This document shows positions 33,946 through 42,842 of a stretch of DNA of 64,000 nucleotides, in pieces; the first letter of the stretch is position 1; each line of letters starts with the position of its first letter. Source of the DNA: JAPOXR01 sp963662395 (GTDB lineage Bacteria; Pseudomonadota; Alphaproteobacteria; Rhodobacterales; Rhodobacteraceae). Where the stretch lies: positions 4,340,001-4,404,000 of the forward strand of contig OY759511.1 in assembly GCA_963662395.1 (NCBI GenBank), given 5' to 3'. The notes beneath the pieces are model-generated. The model was not told the origin of the DNA, did no database searches, and saw only the letters and a program-made list of their open reading frames with translations. The position numbers and the translations under genes were made by a program.

Positions 33946-34746
33946 TCAGTGATGCGGCTCGGTGTACCGGTCAAGTAGCGAACGGCCTCCATCAATGGTC
34001 AGGATCTGGCCGGTCATGAAGCTGGCCGCACCCGAGACCAGGAACGCCGCCGCATTTGCGACTTCGGTCGCTTCTGCAACGCGGCCAAGTGGCGTGGCGG
34101 CAGCGATCCATTCGCGGATATCCGGATTCTCCAGGGTTTTCCGCTGAAGATTTCCGCTCATCACCGAGCCGAACGCCACCGCGTTGACGTTGATTCGCAA
34201 TTCGGCAAAGGCAAGTGCCAGCGAACGGGTAAGTTGCTCGAGCGCCGCACAGCACACCGAATACTCGACAAGGTCCGGATGGAGCCGGTCGGCGGCGATC
34301 GACGTGACATTGACGATTGAACCGGCCAGCTCGGCTGGTCGGGATGGCAGGGGATCCTGCCCGGTGAAATACCGGGCCACCTGCCGGGACAACGTGTAGT
34401 GTTGACGCAGGTTCCGGCTGAACATCTCGTCAAGAATGTCCGGCTTGAGGTCGTCATGTGACGAGGTCATCATCCTTCGGCTGGCATTGACCAGGATGTC
34501 GATCCGGCCAAACCGTTCGGCTGTTGCCGCCAGGAGATTGGATTGGGTCAGGTGGTCCTGCAGGTCACCGACAAACAGGTCGACATTGTCCCCACTCGGG
34601 TCAAGTTCGGATTTGAGCAATTGCTGGTCATAATCGGCAAACATGACGTTTGCACCCTGTTCGGCCAGTTGAAAGGCAATTGCGAGGCCGACCCCGCTCG
34701 CCGCCCCGGTCACTACTGCGGTCTTGCGTTCCATTGAGTGATTCAC
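33946..34746 (-). CDS. SDR-family protein with altered active site
   Basis: 266 residues, classical SDR fold: TGAASGVGLAIAFQLAEQG cofactor loop, DILVNASRR (in place of NNAG), SIVNVTSIAA, and C-terminal GQILTIDGGRSLLD. The catalytic Tyr-x3-Lys reads YSVCCAAL, so the Lys that lowers the Tyr pKa is Cys. The DNA (TAT TCG GTG TGC TGT) is clear, and the upstream catalytic Ser is present in VTSIAAD. Such proteins may be non-enzymatic or use another base. It is convergent with trcR and lies 120 bases beyond the 3' end of clpS on the same strand. ATG 34746 and ATG 34734 are both possible starts. Confidence 0.82.
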   Translation of the reverse strand: MNHSMERKTAVVTGAASGVGLAIAFQLAEQGANVMFADYDQQLLKSELDPSGDNVDLFVGDLQDHLTQSNLLAATAERFGRIDILVNASRRMMTSSHDDLKPDILDEMFSRNLRQHYTLSRQVARYFTGQDPLPSRPAELAGSIVNVTSIAADRLHPDLVEYSVCCAALEQLTRSLALAFAELRINVNAVAFGSVMSGNLQRKTLENPDIREWIAAATPLGRVAEATEVANAAAFLVSGAASFMTGQILTIDGGRSLLDRYTEPHH

Positions 34747-34866
34747 TTGTCCAATGCCATGATCTGCCGATGACGCTTCCTGTCGTCAGCCGGGCAGGCC
34801 GCGGTCCCAGGACGGACCCGGTTGGCGGCATCGATTTGTCTGGCCCGGTTGCAGGTGGGTCCCGGG

Positions 34867-35217
34867 TTAATCCCTTTCAATCGTGCATCGCAGCGGATGC
34901 TCGTTGTTTCTGGCGGCAGCCATGACCTGGTTGGCCTTGGTTTCCGCGATTTCATGAGTGAACACGCCGGCGATTCCGACTCCCGTGTTGTGGATGTCAA
35001 GCATGAGGGAAAATGCCCGGTCGCGCTGCATCTGGAAGATGTGCTCGAGTATGGCGACCACGAATTCCATCGGCGTGTAGTCGTCATTCAGCAGAATGAC
35101 CTTGTACATCGGGGCGCGTTCAACCTTCGGCCGGGCCCGGGTCAGCACGGAAGTTCCGGCATCCGTCCGGTTGTCACCGTCGTTTTCTTCGGGAATTCGA
35201 GGCACGGCGGAATCCAT
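34867..35217 (-). CDS. clpS: ATP-dependent Clp protease adaptor ClpS
   Basis: 116 residues from ATG 35217. ClpS delivers N-degron substrates to ClpAP. Disordered N-terminus (about 1-35), then the conserved core PMYKVILLNDDYTPMEFVV, LEHIFQMQRDRAFSLMLDIHNTGVGIAGVFTHEIAETKA. The N-degron pocket Asn-Asp (NDDYT) and the His of the ClpA-binding face (HNTG) are visible. An upstream in-frame ATG at 35259 would add 14 residues. It is divergent from the HAD gene with only about 67 bases between starts. Confidence 0.94.
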   Translation of the reverse strand: MDSAVPRIPEENDGDNRTDAGTSVLTRARPKVERAPMYKVILLNDDYTPMEFVVAILEHIFQMQRDRAFSLMLDIHNTGVGIAGVFTHEIAETKANQVMAAARNNEHPLRCTIERD

Positions 35218-35284
35218 CAATACCTGCTTGAGTGCATGATCAATATAGTTGACTATCATCGACTTGGCAAAGCTCTGGGGTGGA

Positions 35285-36013
35285 ATGACCGAGTTGACGG
35301 CTATCGGCTTCGATGCCGACGATACGCTGTGGCAGAACGAGAAATTCTTCCGGGTCACCGAGGACAGTTTCATCTCCATCCTGTCGGAATTCTCCACCTG
35401 CCAGGATCTGAAACGCAAGCTCCTGGAGACCGAGCAGAAGAATCTCAGGCGATACGGTTTTGGTATCAAGGGATTCGTGCTGTCGATGATCGAGACCGCA
35501 CTCGAAATCACCGATAACCGGGTTCCACCGGCAGTGATCAGGCAGATCATCGATCTTGGACAGGAGCTGCAGGCTCATCCGATCGAGTTGTTGCCGGGGG
35601 CGGAAAAGGTGATCTGCGATGTTGCCAGCAGGCATGCGGTGGTGCTGGTGACCAAGGGCGACCTGCTCGACCAGGAACGCAAGCTTGCCCAGTCGGGACT
35701 TGGCGAGCTGTTCGACGGAATCGAGATTGTCAGTGACAAGTCGCCCGAAATCTACCGCAGCACCTTTAGCGAATACGGAACCGGACCCGAATCGGCGATG
35801 ATGATCGGAAACTCGGTGAAGTCTGATGTCATACCGGCCCTGGAGGCGGGGTGTTGGGGCATCCTGATACCTCATGAACTGACCTGGGAACTGGAACATG
35901 CGGAGGTGCCGAGCGGCCATCCGCGATTCGGAGTTGTAGCCGGATTGCACGAGATTCCGGAACTGATTTCATCAATCCTGAACCGGGATCAGGCGGGCCA
36001 GGCGACCGCCTGA
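35285..36013 (+). CDS. HAD-superfamily hydrolase
   Basis: 242 residues; GGGGTGGA lies just before ATG 35285. Phosphatase-like fold with nucleophile motif I FDADDTLWQNE, motif II Thr in VVLVTKGD, motif III Lys in IVSDKSPEIY, and motif IV GNSVKSDVIPAL. A helical cap spans about residues 18-100. The substrate cannot be read from sequence. It is divergent from clpS; the downstream gene begins about 160 bases later. Confidence 0.88.
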   Translation: MTELTAIGFDADDTLWQNEKFFRVTEDSFISILSEFSTCQDLKRKLLETEQKNLRRYGFGIKGFVLSMIETALEITDNRVPPAVIRQIIDLGQELQAHPIELLPGAEKVICDVASRHAVVLVTKGDLLDQERKLAQSGLGELFDGIEIVSDKSPEIYRSTFSEYGTGPESAMMIGNSVKSDVIPALEAGCWGILIPHELTWELEHAEVPSGHPRFGVVAGLHEIPELISSILNRDQAGQATA

Positions 36014-36175
36014 TGTGCCAATCTCAATTTTTTTGATGTCCTTGCCGGAGTTTCATGCTAGTTTGCCCATCTGACGAGTAGCTGACGAAGAATTGGCGCC
36101 GTCGGGTTGAGGAGCAGTTCAATTCCTGCTGCATGGCAGGAAAAGGTTGTAAATGGTGCAGGATTGATACGTCTC

Positions 36176-37639
36176 ATGTTCATGGCACGCGGTGCCTCGT
36201 GGCGTGGCGCGACTTTGGTGTTGCTGGCCGCGTTGACCATATCGCTGACGGCGAGGGATTCCCTTGCCTCCAATTATGCATCCGTTGTCATGGATGCCCG
36301 AAGCGGCCGAATTCTTTTCTCCGAGAACCCGGACAAGATTCTCAACCCGGCTTCGCTGACCAAGATGATGACCGTCTATATTGTCATCCAGGCGGTCGAG
36401 AATGGCGAGATTTCCCTGGACCACCCGGTCAGGATTTCGAAATTCGCTGCCAGTGAACCGGCGTCGAAGCTCTACCTCAGGGCGGGCTCCCGGGTCTCGC
36501 TGCGATACCTGATCCGGGCTGCCGCAATCAGGTCGGCCAATGATGCGGCCACGGCCATTGCCGAGGCAATCTCGGGAAGCGAAAAGGATTTTGCGGACCG
36601 CATGACGCGGACCGCAAGAGCGATGGGGATGTCGAACACGACGTTCAGGAACGCGCATGGGCTGACCCAGAAAGGCCATCTCTCCACGGCAAGGGACATG
36701 TCGCTGCTCGGACGGCGGGTCATCTATGACTACCCCGAATACTACAACCTGTTTTCGCGACGATCGGCTCATGTCGGGTCAACGACGGTTCGAAATACCA
36801 ATCGGCGATTCCTGAATGCCTACAAGGGCGCCGACGGCATCAAGACCGGCTACACCAGCAAGGCGGGATTCAACCTGGTGGCCTCGGCGGCGCGAGGCCC
36901 GAAACGGATCATTGTCACGGTATTCGGTGGTCGCAGTGCCAAGACACGGAACCAGCATGTCGCCGAACTGATGGACCGCGGTTTTGCCAGGGCGGCCACG
37001 CATGTCGAGCTTTGGAAGCCGGCAAGGCTCGAGCCGGTATTCGGCAAGATACGGCGGGTTGATGTGTCGGTAGATCAGGCCGAGCGGCGGCGGCGGCGGC
37101 CGGCGGACATCGAGGCAGTTGCCGGTGCAGTCTTTGAATCCCTTGATCAGACCGACGTGGCGATTCATGACGACACGGGCTTCCTGCCGGGCAGCGAGTC
37201 GGATGTCGGAACGCTGGCTGTTGCCAGCCTGGAGTCCACGCTTGCCGCATTCCTGGAAGGTGAAGGCGATGTGGGGCCGGCCCTCGAGATTCTTGCCAGC
37301 CTCAAGCAGGGCCCGGAGACGTTTGCAATCGATTACGAGCGCCCCTTGCGACGCCCGGTGCCCCCTGGAAAACCGGCATCCCCGTACGGCCAGGACGAGT
37401 CGGTCTGGGCGGTCGGGGTCGGCAGTTTCAACACCAGTGAAAAGGCAACCCATCATCTCCTGAAGGCGGCGTTGGTCGATTTCAGTTCACTGGGAAATGC
37501 ACGGCGAACCGTCATCCAGGGCAACGGAGCATTCACGGCGCGATTCGAAGGGATGTCGCGGTCGAATGCGGAGGTTGCCTGCGGCCGGTTGCGCGCCCGC
37601 GACATGAAATGCGAGGTCATCAGCAGTTCATCGCTCTAG
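36176..37639 (+). CDS. D-alanyl-D-alanine carboxypeptidase with SPOR domain (PBP5/DacF type)
   Basis: 487 residues from ATG 36176 (36182 also possible). It has a signal peptide (about 8-35, ATLVLLAALTISLTARDSLA). The penicillin-binding domain carries SxxK as SLTK (in NPASLTKMMT), SxN as SAN (IRSANDAATAI) and KTG in GADGIKTGYTSKAG. It trims the terminal D-Ala of peptidoglycan stem peptides in the periplasm. A low-complexity linker follows, then a C-terminal SPOR domain (about 410-485; VWAVGVGSFNTSEKATHHL ... ARDMKCEVI), expected to recognise denuded glycan at division sites. The TAG stop (37637-37639) is part of the CTAG target of the adjacent IS1182-like element, which inserted without changing the protein. 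Confidence 0.92.
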   Translation: MFMARGASWRGATLVLLAALTISLTARDSLASNYASVVMDARSGRILFSENPDKILNPASLTKMMTVYIVIQAVENGEISLDHPVRISKFAASEPASKLYLRAGSRVSLRYLIRAAAIRSANDAATAIAEAISGSEKDFADRMTRTARAMGMSNTTFRNAHGLTQKGHLSTARDMSLLGRRVIYDYPEYYNLFSRRSAHVGSTTVRNTNRRFLNAYKGADGIKTGYTSKAGFNLVASAARGPKRIIVTVFGGRSAKTRNQHVAELMDRGFARAATHVELWKPARLEPVFGKIRRVDVSVDQAERRRRRPADIEAVAGAVFESLDQTDVAIHDDTGFLPGSESDVGTLAVASLESTLAAFLEGEGDVGPALEILASLKQGPETFAIDYERPLRRPVPPGKPASPYGQDESVWAVGVGSFNTSEKATHHLLKAALVDFSSLGNARRTVIQGNGAFTARFEGMSRSNAEVACGRLRARDMKCEVISSSSL

Positions 37640-39302
37640 GAGCCTGTCGGATTTGGCCATGGATTTGCAGTGATTTCCTGTCTTTTTTCACAAGATATGG
37701 TAGTATCGGGCAGTGAATGAACAGTCTGGAGGATGATGTCGGTTCGATCAGGTTCCAGAGGGCCAATCGTGACGAGGTCTGGCTGTTGCCACCTTCGATC
37801 CAGGAGTGGCTGCCGGACGATCACCTGGCCCGCTTTGTCGTCGAGATCGTCGAATCCCTGGATCTGGACAAGATCACCGGCGTCTACCGGCATGGCGGCA
37901 AGCCGGCCTGGTGCCCGGTGATGATGACGGCGCTGCTGTTCTGCGGCTATTCAACCGGCGTGCATTCGAGCCGCAAGCTGGAAGCGGCGACGCATGACTC
38001 GGTGGCGGTGCGCCATGTCACCGGCAATCTGCATCCCGACCATGACACCATTGCCCGTTTCCGCAAGCGCCACCTGCCTGCCCTGCAGGAGCTGTTTGTC
38101 CAGGTGCTGTCGATTGCCGGCACCATGGGCATGCTGAAGCTTGGCCATGTCAGCCTCGATGGCACCAGGGTGAAGGCCAATGCCAGCCGCCACCGGGCGA
38201 TGAGCCATGCGCATATGGAACGCATCGAGGCGCAGCTGAAGGCGGAGGTCGCCCGGCTGCTGGAACTGGCCGAGGTGGCGGACGAGCAGGAGTGCGCTCT
38301 CGACATTCCCGAGGAACTCGGGCGCCGGCAAGAGCGCCTGGCGAAGATCGCCGAGGCCAGGAAGGAGATCGAGGCCCGCGCCGCGGCCCGCCATGCAGCC
38401 GAACAGGCGGCATGCGAGGAGAAGATGCAGGAGCGGCGCCAGAAGGAACGGGAACGGGGAGGCAAGCTCGGCGGCAGGCCGCCGAAGCCGCCGGTGCCGG
38501 GCCCCCGCCCCAGGGACCAGATCAGTTTCACCGACCCGGATTCGCGGATCATGCCGTCATCCGGAGGCTTCGAGCAGGCCTTGGGCGCCCGGGCATCGGT
38601 GGACCATGGCAGCCACCTCATTGTCCATGCCCATGTCAGCCAGAGACCGAATGATGTCGACGGGACGGCACCGGCGCTTGCCGCGCTCGAGGATGTCGGC
38701 AGCCCGGCCGGCATCGTCGCCGATACCGGATATTTCAGCCGCGCCAATGTTGAATTGTGCGACGATCGGGGCATCGAGCCCCTGATTGCTTCCGGCCGGC
38801 AGCACCACAACCGTCCACTCCGGGAGAGAAGGGTGCCGGTGACAGAGCCTCCTGCCGATGCCGATGCGGTTGAGCGGATGAAGCACCGGATGGGCTCTGC
38901 CGAAGGGGAGCGGATCCATGCGAAGCGCAAGGCCGCCGCCCGCCCGGTCTTCGGAATCATCAAGAGGGTCATGGGCCTTGACCAGTTCAGCCTGCGCGGC
39001 ATCGAGGCTGTACACGGCGAGTGGAGCCTGGTCTGCACGTCATGGAACCTGAAGCGCATGCACCGGCTGCTGTTGGGCGGACATTCGGCGGCATGAAGGG
39101 CAAAGGAGCATGGCTTGAGAACAGGAATTTAGCCGAATTCGACCGGAATTGCAGCCCTGGCAGGCAGAATTGTCGGCAAGGCTGGCCGCCGAGGTGGGGC
39201 CGGGCGCCGGTCACCGGTGAAATTCGACCCGGAGCCGATGAAGATGTGCAGGCATTCAGACGCCATGGACACCGCTTTCAATGCCGGTATTTCGACAGGC
39301 TC
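37640..39302 (+). mobile_element. IS1182-like insertion sequence, complete ends
   Basis: 1663 bases. The left end GAGCCTGTCGG (37640 on) and the right end, read inward from 39302 on the minus strand (GAGCCTGTCGA), share a perfect 10-base terminal inverted repeat. CTAG flanks both sides (37636-37639 and 39303-39306), a 4-base palindromic target duplication. One transposase gene fills most of the element. About 200 bases after it (39097-39302) contain no other gene. The intact ends and duplication point to a recent insertion, although the transposase has a changed catalytic residue. Confidence 0.85.
37717..39096 (+). CDS. IS1182-family transposase with altered catalytic Glu
   Basis: 459 residues. 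DDE transposase: N-terminal FQRANRDEVWLLPPSIQEWLPDDHLARFVVEIV (family start), first Asp in HVSLDGTRVKANAS, a Lys/Glu/Arg-rich insertion at about 170-265, second Asp in GIVADTGYFSRANVEL, and a C-terminal GIIKRVMGLDQFSLRGIE followed by GEWSLVCTSWNLKRM. The third residue, normally Glu in V-E-P-V-F-G, is Arg409 (AARPVFG, codon CGC at 38941-38943). If correct, the enzyme is inactive and this copy moves only with help in trans. No frameshift is present. Confidence 0.9.
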   Translation: MNSLEDDVGSIRFQRANRDEVWLLPPSIQEWLPDDHLARFVVEIVESLDLDKITGVYRHGGKPAWCPVMMTALLFCGYSTGVHSSRKLEAATHDSVAVRHVTGNLHPDHDTIARFRKRHLPALQELFVQVLSIAGTMGMLKLGHVSLDGTRVKANASRHRAMSHAHMERIEAQLKAEVARLLELAEVADEQECALDIPEELGRRQERLAKIAEARKEIEARAAARHAAEQAACEEKMQERRQKERERGGKLGGRPPKPPVPGPRPRDQISFTDPDSRIMPSSGGFEQALGARASVDHGSHLIVHAHVSQRPNDVDGTAPALAALEDVGSPAGIVADTGYFSRANVELCDDRGIEPLIASGRQHHNRPLRERRVPVTEPPADADAVERMKHRMGSAEGERIHAKRKAAARPVFGIIKRVMGLDQFSLRGIEAVHGEWSLVCTSWNLKRMHRLLLGGHSAA

Positions 39303-39397
39303 CTAGCGTGGCCGGTCAGCATGCGAGGGCAGTTGTTCCCGCTGCATCCGGCGAGAGCGAATGCTGACTGAACGGTCGCGGGAACAGGGGAGCAGAG

Positions 39398-40078
39398 ATG
39401 AAGCGGTCGGAAATCAATGCGGCCATCCGCCAGGCCGGCGACATGATCCGCAGGCACGGATTTCATCTTCCGCCCTTTGCCGACTGGCCCATCGAGCAGT
39501 GGCTGGATCGTGCAGCCGAGACCCGCGAAATGCGGAAGACCGGTCTCGGATGGGACATCACGGATTTCGGCAAGGGGAACTTCGCCGCCGAGGGGTTGGT
39601 GCTGTTCACGCTCAGGAATGGCGGACGTGACCAGGATGGCAAACGACTCGGTGTTCCCTATGCCGAGAAGATTCTGGTATCCCGGGCCGGGCAGGTGGCG
39701 CTGATGCATTACCACCGGCAGAAAACGGAGGACATCATTGTCCGCGGCGGTGCCCCGCTGGCCGTCAAACTGTTCTGCCTTGACCGGAACTCGTGCCTTG
39801 ACCGGGAGCGCCCGGTCACGGTTCGAATGGACGGGGCCCGTCACGAAGTGGAGGCTGGTGGAATCGTGCTGGTGGAGAAGGGGGCGTCAATTACGCTGGA
39901 GCCGGGTTGTGCGCATGCATTCTGGGGGCATGATGGCGACAGCCTGGTTGGCGAGGTTTCCTCGGTCAATGACGATGTGTCCGACAACTATTTCTTCGAA
40001 CCGACGGCGCGGTTCCCGGAAATCGAGGAGGATGAGGGCCCGTTCCGCCTGATCGTGCCGGATTACCTGGATCCATGA
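39398..40078 (+). CDS. D-lyxose ketol-isomerase family sugar isomerase
   Basis: 226 residues; AGGGGAG lies before ATG 39398. Cupin-fold aldose-ketose isomerase interconverting D-lyxose/D-xylulose and D-mannose/D-fructose. Seen: LGWDITDFGKGNFAAEGLVLFTLRNG, the metal-ligand set in HYHRQKTEDIIVRGG (two His and Glu), and the later His in LEPGCAHAFWG. GEVSSVNDDVSDNYFFEP closes the domain. It is downstream of the IS1182-like element and probably has its own promoter or formerly shared that of the carboxypeptidase. Confidence 0.85.
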   Translation: MKRSEINAAIRQAGDMIRRHGFHLPPFADWPIEQWLDRAAETREMRKTGLGWDITDFGKGNFAAEGLVLFTLRNGGRDQDGKRLGVPYAEKILVSRAGQVALMHYHRQKTEDIIVRGGAPLAVKLFCLDRNSCLDRERPVTVRMDGARHEVEAGGIVLVEKGASITLEPGCAHAFWGHDGDSLVGEVSSVNDDVSDNYFFEPTARFPEIEEDEGPFRLIVPDYLDP

Positions 40079-40107
40079 CCTGGGGCAGCCGGCCGCGGCA
40101 ACCTCCG

Positions 40108-41736
40108 TTATCCGGCCCGCTGGACGGGTTCATCGCCCTCGACGGTTCTCATGTCGAATGCCGCCGTGAGCAGCCGTCGCGAATAGTCGGATCTGGGCTT
40201 CCGGAATATGTCCTCGGACTCTCCGGACTCGACGACATCGCCATCCTTCAGGACAAGGATCTTGTGGGACAGCGCCCTGACGATCCGCAAGTCATGGCTG
40301 ATGAAGATGTAGGCCAGCTGGTATTTCTGTTGAAGACCGAGCAAGAGGTCGACAATCTGTGCCTGGACGGTCCGGTCCAGGGCCGATGTCGGTTCATCCA
40401 GGACCACCAGCTTGGGCTTGAGGATCATCGCTCTGGCGATGGCAATCCGCTGTCGCTGACCACCTGAGAACTCGTGGGGGTAGCGTTCCATCATCGCCGG
40501 GTCGATGCCGACCTCGTCGAGTATCTTCTCGGTGGCGGCTCGTCGGGACCGGGCGAGTCCGGTCCCGTGAACCTCGAGGCCCTCGGACACGATCTGTTCG
40601 ATGGTCATGCGGGGCGAAAGCGAGCCGAAGGGATCCTGGAAGACCATCTGCATGTCGCGGCGCACGAGGCGCAGGTCGCCGCTACGCAGCGGATGCAGGT
40701 CGCGGTCGAAGAAGCGGATATTGCCGGTCGATGATATCAACCGCAATGTCGCCATCGCCAGGGTTGTCTTTCCGGACCCCGACTCGCCGACAATTCCGAC
40801 CGTCTCGCCGCGCCGCACGGCAAATGTCGCCGAATTGACTGCCTTGACATGCCCGACTGTCCTGCGCAGGACACCCCGCTGGATCGGAAACCAGACTCTC
40901 AGATCCGAGACATCCATGACCACCTCGGTCTTCCGGGGGATCGGTTCCGGCTCGCCGGATGGCTCGGCGGCGAGCAGGAGCCGGGTATAGGGGTGATCGG
41001 GTGATTCGAATATCCTGTCCTTCGGTCCCGACTCGACCACGCGCCCTTCCTTCATGACGTAGACCCGGTCCGCCATGCTGCGAACGATGTTGAGATCATG
41101 GGTGATGAACAGCAGGCTCATGCCCAGCCCTGCCTTCAACTCGTTGAGCAATTCCAGGATCTGGGCCTGGATCGTCACGTCAAGTGCGGTTGTCGGTTCG
41201 TCGGCAATGAGCAGGTCGGGCCGGTTGGCCAGCGCCATGGCAATCATGACCCGCTGTCGCTGACCACCGGAGAGCAGGTGCGGATAGCATTTCAACCGGC
41301 TCTCGGGGTTGTCGATGCCGGTGCTGTCGAGCAGTTCGATGATCCTTTCCCGTGCCCGGGCACCGGTGATCTTCTGGTGGAGCGTCAGGCTCTCGCCGAT
41401 CTGCTTCTCGATGGTATGGAGGGGGTTGAGAGAGACCATCGGTTCCTGGAAGATGAAGGAGATGTCATTGCCGCGCAGCCGGTGCAGGACTTCCGGACCT
41501 GCGCCGATGGTTTCCTGTCCCCGGTAGCGCACCGAGCCGGATATCATGGCATTCTCCGGCAGCAGGCCAACCGTCGACAGGGCGGTGACCGATTTGCCGG
41601 ATCCCGATTCCCCGACAATGGCCACGGTCTCTCCATGGCCGACCCCGAGATCGACATCGTCAACCGCCCGGGTTTCAACGCCCTCCTGGGAGAATGACAC
41701 CGAGAGCCCCCTGACCTCGAGCAGGTTCTGCGTCAT
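40108..41736 (-). CDS. yejF: Peptide/nickel-type ABC transporter ATP-binding protein (double ABC, YejF-like)
   Basis: 542 residues from ATG 41736, which overlaps the yejE stop (ATGA). Two complete nucleotide-binding domains fused in tandem. First: GESGSGKSVTAL, LLSGGQRQRVMIAMAL, LLIADEPTTALD. Second: GESGSGKTTLAM, FSGGQRQRIAIARAM, LVVLDEPTSALD. It energises an oligopeptide importer of the Yej (microcin-C/peptide) type with the adjacent YejE, YejB and YejA. It is the last gene of the four-gene operon. An ORF extension upstream of 41736 is the 3' part of yejE in another frame. Confidence 0.93.
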   Translation of the reverse strand: MTQNLLEVRGLSVSFSQEGVETRAVDDVDLGVGHGETVAIVGESGSGKSVTALSTVGLLPENAMISGSVRYRGQETIGAGPEVLHRLRGNDISFIFQEPMVSLNPLHTIEKQIGESLTLHQKITGARARERIIELLDSTGIDNPESRLKCYPHLLSGGQRQRVMIAMALANRPDLLIADEPTTALDVTIQAQILELLNELKAGLGMSLLFITHDLNIVRSMADRVYVMKEGRVVESGPKDRIFESPDHPYTRLLLAAEPSGEPEPIPRKTEVVMDVSDLRVWFPIQRGVLRRTVGHVKAVNSATFAVRRGETVGIVGESGSGKTTLAMATLRLISSTGNIRFFDRDLHPLRSGDLRLVRRDMQMVFQDPFGSLSPRMTIEQIVSEGLEVHGTGLARSRRAATEKILDEVGIDPAMMERYPHEFSGGQRQRIAIARAMILKPKLVVLDEPTSALDRTVQAQIVDLLLGLQQKYQLAYIFISHDLRIVRALSHKILVLKDGDVVESGESEDIFRKPRSDYSRRLLTAAFDMRTVEGDEPVQRAG

Positions 41737-42842
41737 TTGAAGGTCTTTCTCGGGTCGAATGCGTCGCGCACACCTTCGAAAATGAACACCAGCAGCGACA
41801 GCATGATGGCGAAGGTGAAGAAGGCGGTGAAGCCGAGCCACGGTGCCTGCAGGTTCTGCTTCGCCTGCAGGGTCAACTCGCCAAGTGACGGGGATTTCGA
41901 AGGCAGGCCAAAGCCGAGAAAATCAAGCGCTGCCAGCGACCCGATGATCCCGGTAATGATGAAGGGAAGCAGTGTCAGCGTGGCGACCATGGCGTTGGGA
42001 AGGACATGGCGCCGCATGATCAGCGAGCTGGACAGGCCCAGCGCCCTGGCTGCCCTGACATATTCGAAGTTCCTTGCCCTGAGAGACTCGGCGCGCACCA
42101 CGCCAACAAGCGCCGTCCATCCGAATATCGTCATCAGGATGACCAGCAACATGAAATCCATCTGCCAGATCGCCGCCACGATTATGATGATGTAGAGCGA
42201 AGGGGTCGACCCCCAGACCTCGATCAATCGCTGGAAAATCAGGTCGATCAGGCCGCCGAAATATCCCTGGATCAAGCCGGCGGCAATTCCGATCACCGAG
42301 GTGGTGAGGGTCACGATGATGGTGAACAGGACCGACAGCCGAAACCCGTAGATGACCCGCGCCACCACGTCGCGGGAAGTATCATCGGTTCCGAGCCAGT
42401 GATCGGCATCCGGTGGCGACGGTGCGGCCCGGCCAAGATCGTTGATGGTATTGTATGCATAGGGGACAAGCGGCCAGAGCAGCCAGCCGCGTTCGATCTC
42501 CTGCCCGTCGACAATGCCGTCCCCGGCATCGGCAAATATCCCCTCGGGGTCGTCCCAGCACTCCTCCAGCCCCCCGGATACGATCAGGCACCGGACCTCG
42601 ATGTCGCGGTAGATGGCCTCGGTCTGGAAGTCGCCGCCGAACGCGGTCTCCGGATAGAACTTGAAGATGGGAACGAAGTAGTCACCCCGGTATTTCACCA
42701 GCAGCGGCTCGTCATTGGCAACGAATTCCGCCAGCAGCGAGAAGCCGAAGATCACCGCGAACAGCCATAGTGACCAGTACGCCCTCCGGTTGGTCCGGAA
42801 ATTGCGCCAGCGGCGGCGGGCAAGCGGGGAGAGGCGGATCAT
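41733..42842 (-). CDS. yejE: ABC transporter permease YejE
   Basis: 369 residues from ATG 42842, overlapping the yejB stop by ATGA. Inner-membrane permease of the oligopeptide family: an N-terminal transmembrane helix (WSLWLFAVIFGFSLLAEF), a periplasmic stretch with PYAYNTINDLG and HWLGTDDTSRDVVARVIYGFR, five further helices, and the EAA-type loop EYVRAARALGLSSSLIMRRHVLPNA. The long first periplasmic loop is characteristic of YejE. It pairs with YejB to form the pore. Confidence 0.94.
   Translation of the reverse strand: MIRLSPLARRRWRNFRTNRRAYWSLWLFAVIFGFSLLAEFVANDEPLLVKYRGDYFVPIFKFYPETAFGGDFQTEAIYRDIEVRCLIVSGGLEECWDDPEGIFADAGDGIVDGQEIERGWLLWPLVPYAYNTINDLGRAAPSPPDADHWLGTDDTSRDVVARVIYGFRLSVLFTIIVTLTTSVIGIAAGLIQGYFGGLIDLIFQRLIEVWGSTPSLYIIIIVAAIWQMDFMLLVILMTIFGWTALVGVVRAESLRARNFEYVRAARALGLSSSLIMRRHVLPNAMVATLTLLPFIITGIIGSLAALDFLGFGLPSKSPSLGELTLQAKQNLQAPWLGFTAFFTFAIMLSLLVFIFEGVRDAFDPRKTFK

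Noticed and set aside
36033..36061. Promoter TTGATG / weak -10 upstream of the carboxypeptidase
   Set aside because: The -35 is reasonable, but the -10 candidates match only about half of consensus, so it is not listed as a feature.
37947..39059. A 370-codon minus-strand ORF inside the IS1182-like element
   Set aside because: Shadow of the transposase; Ser/Arg/Pro-rich translation.
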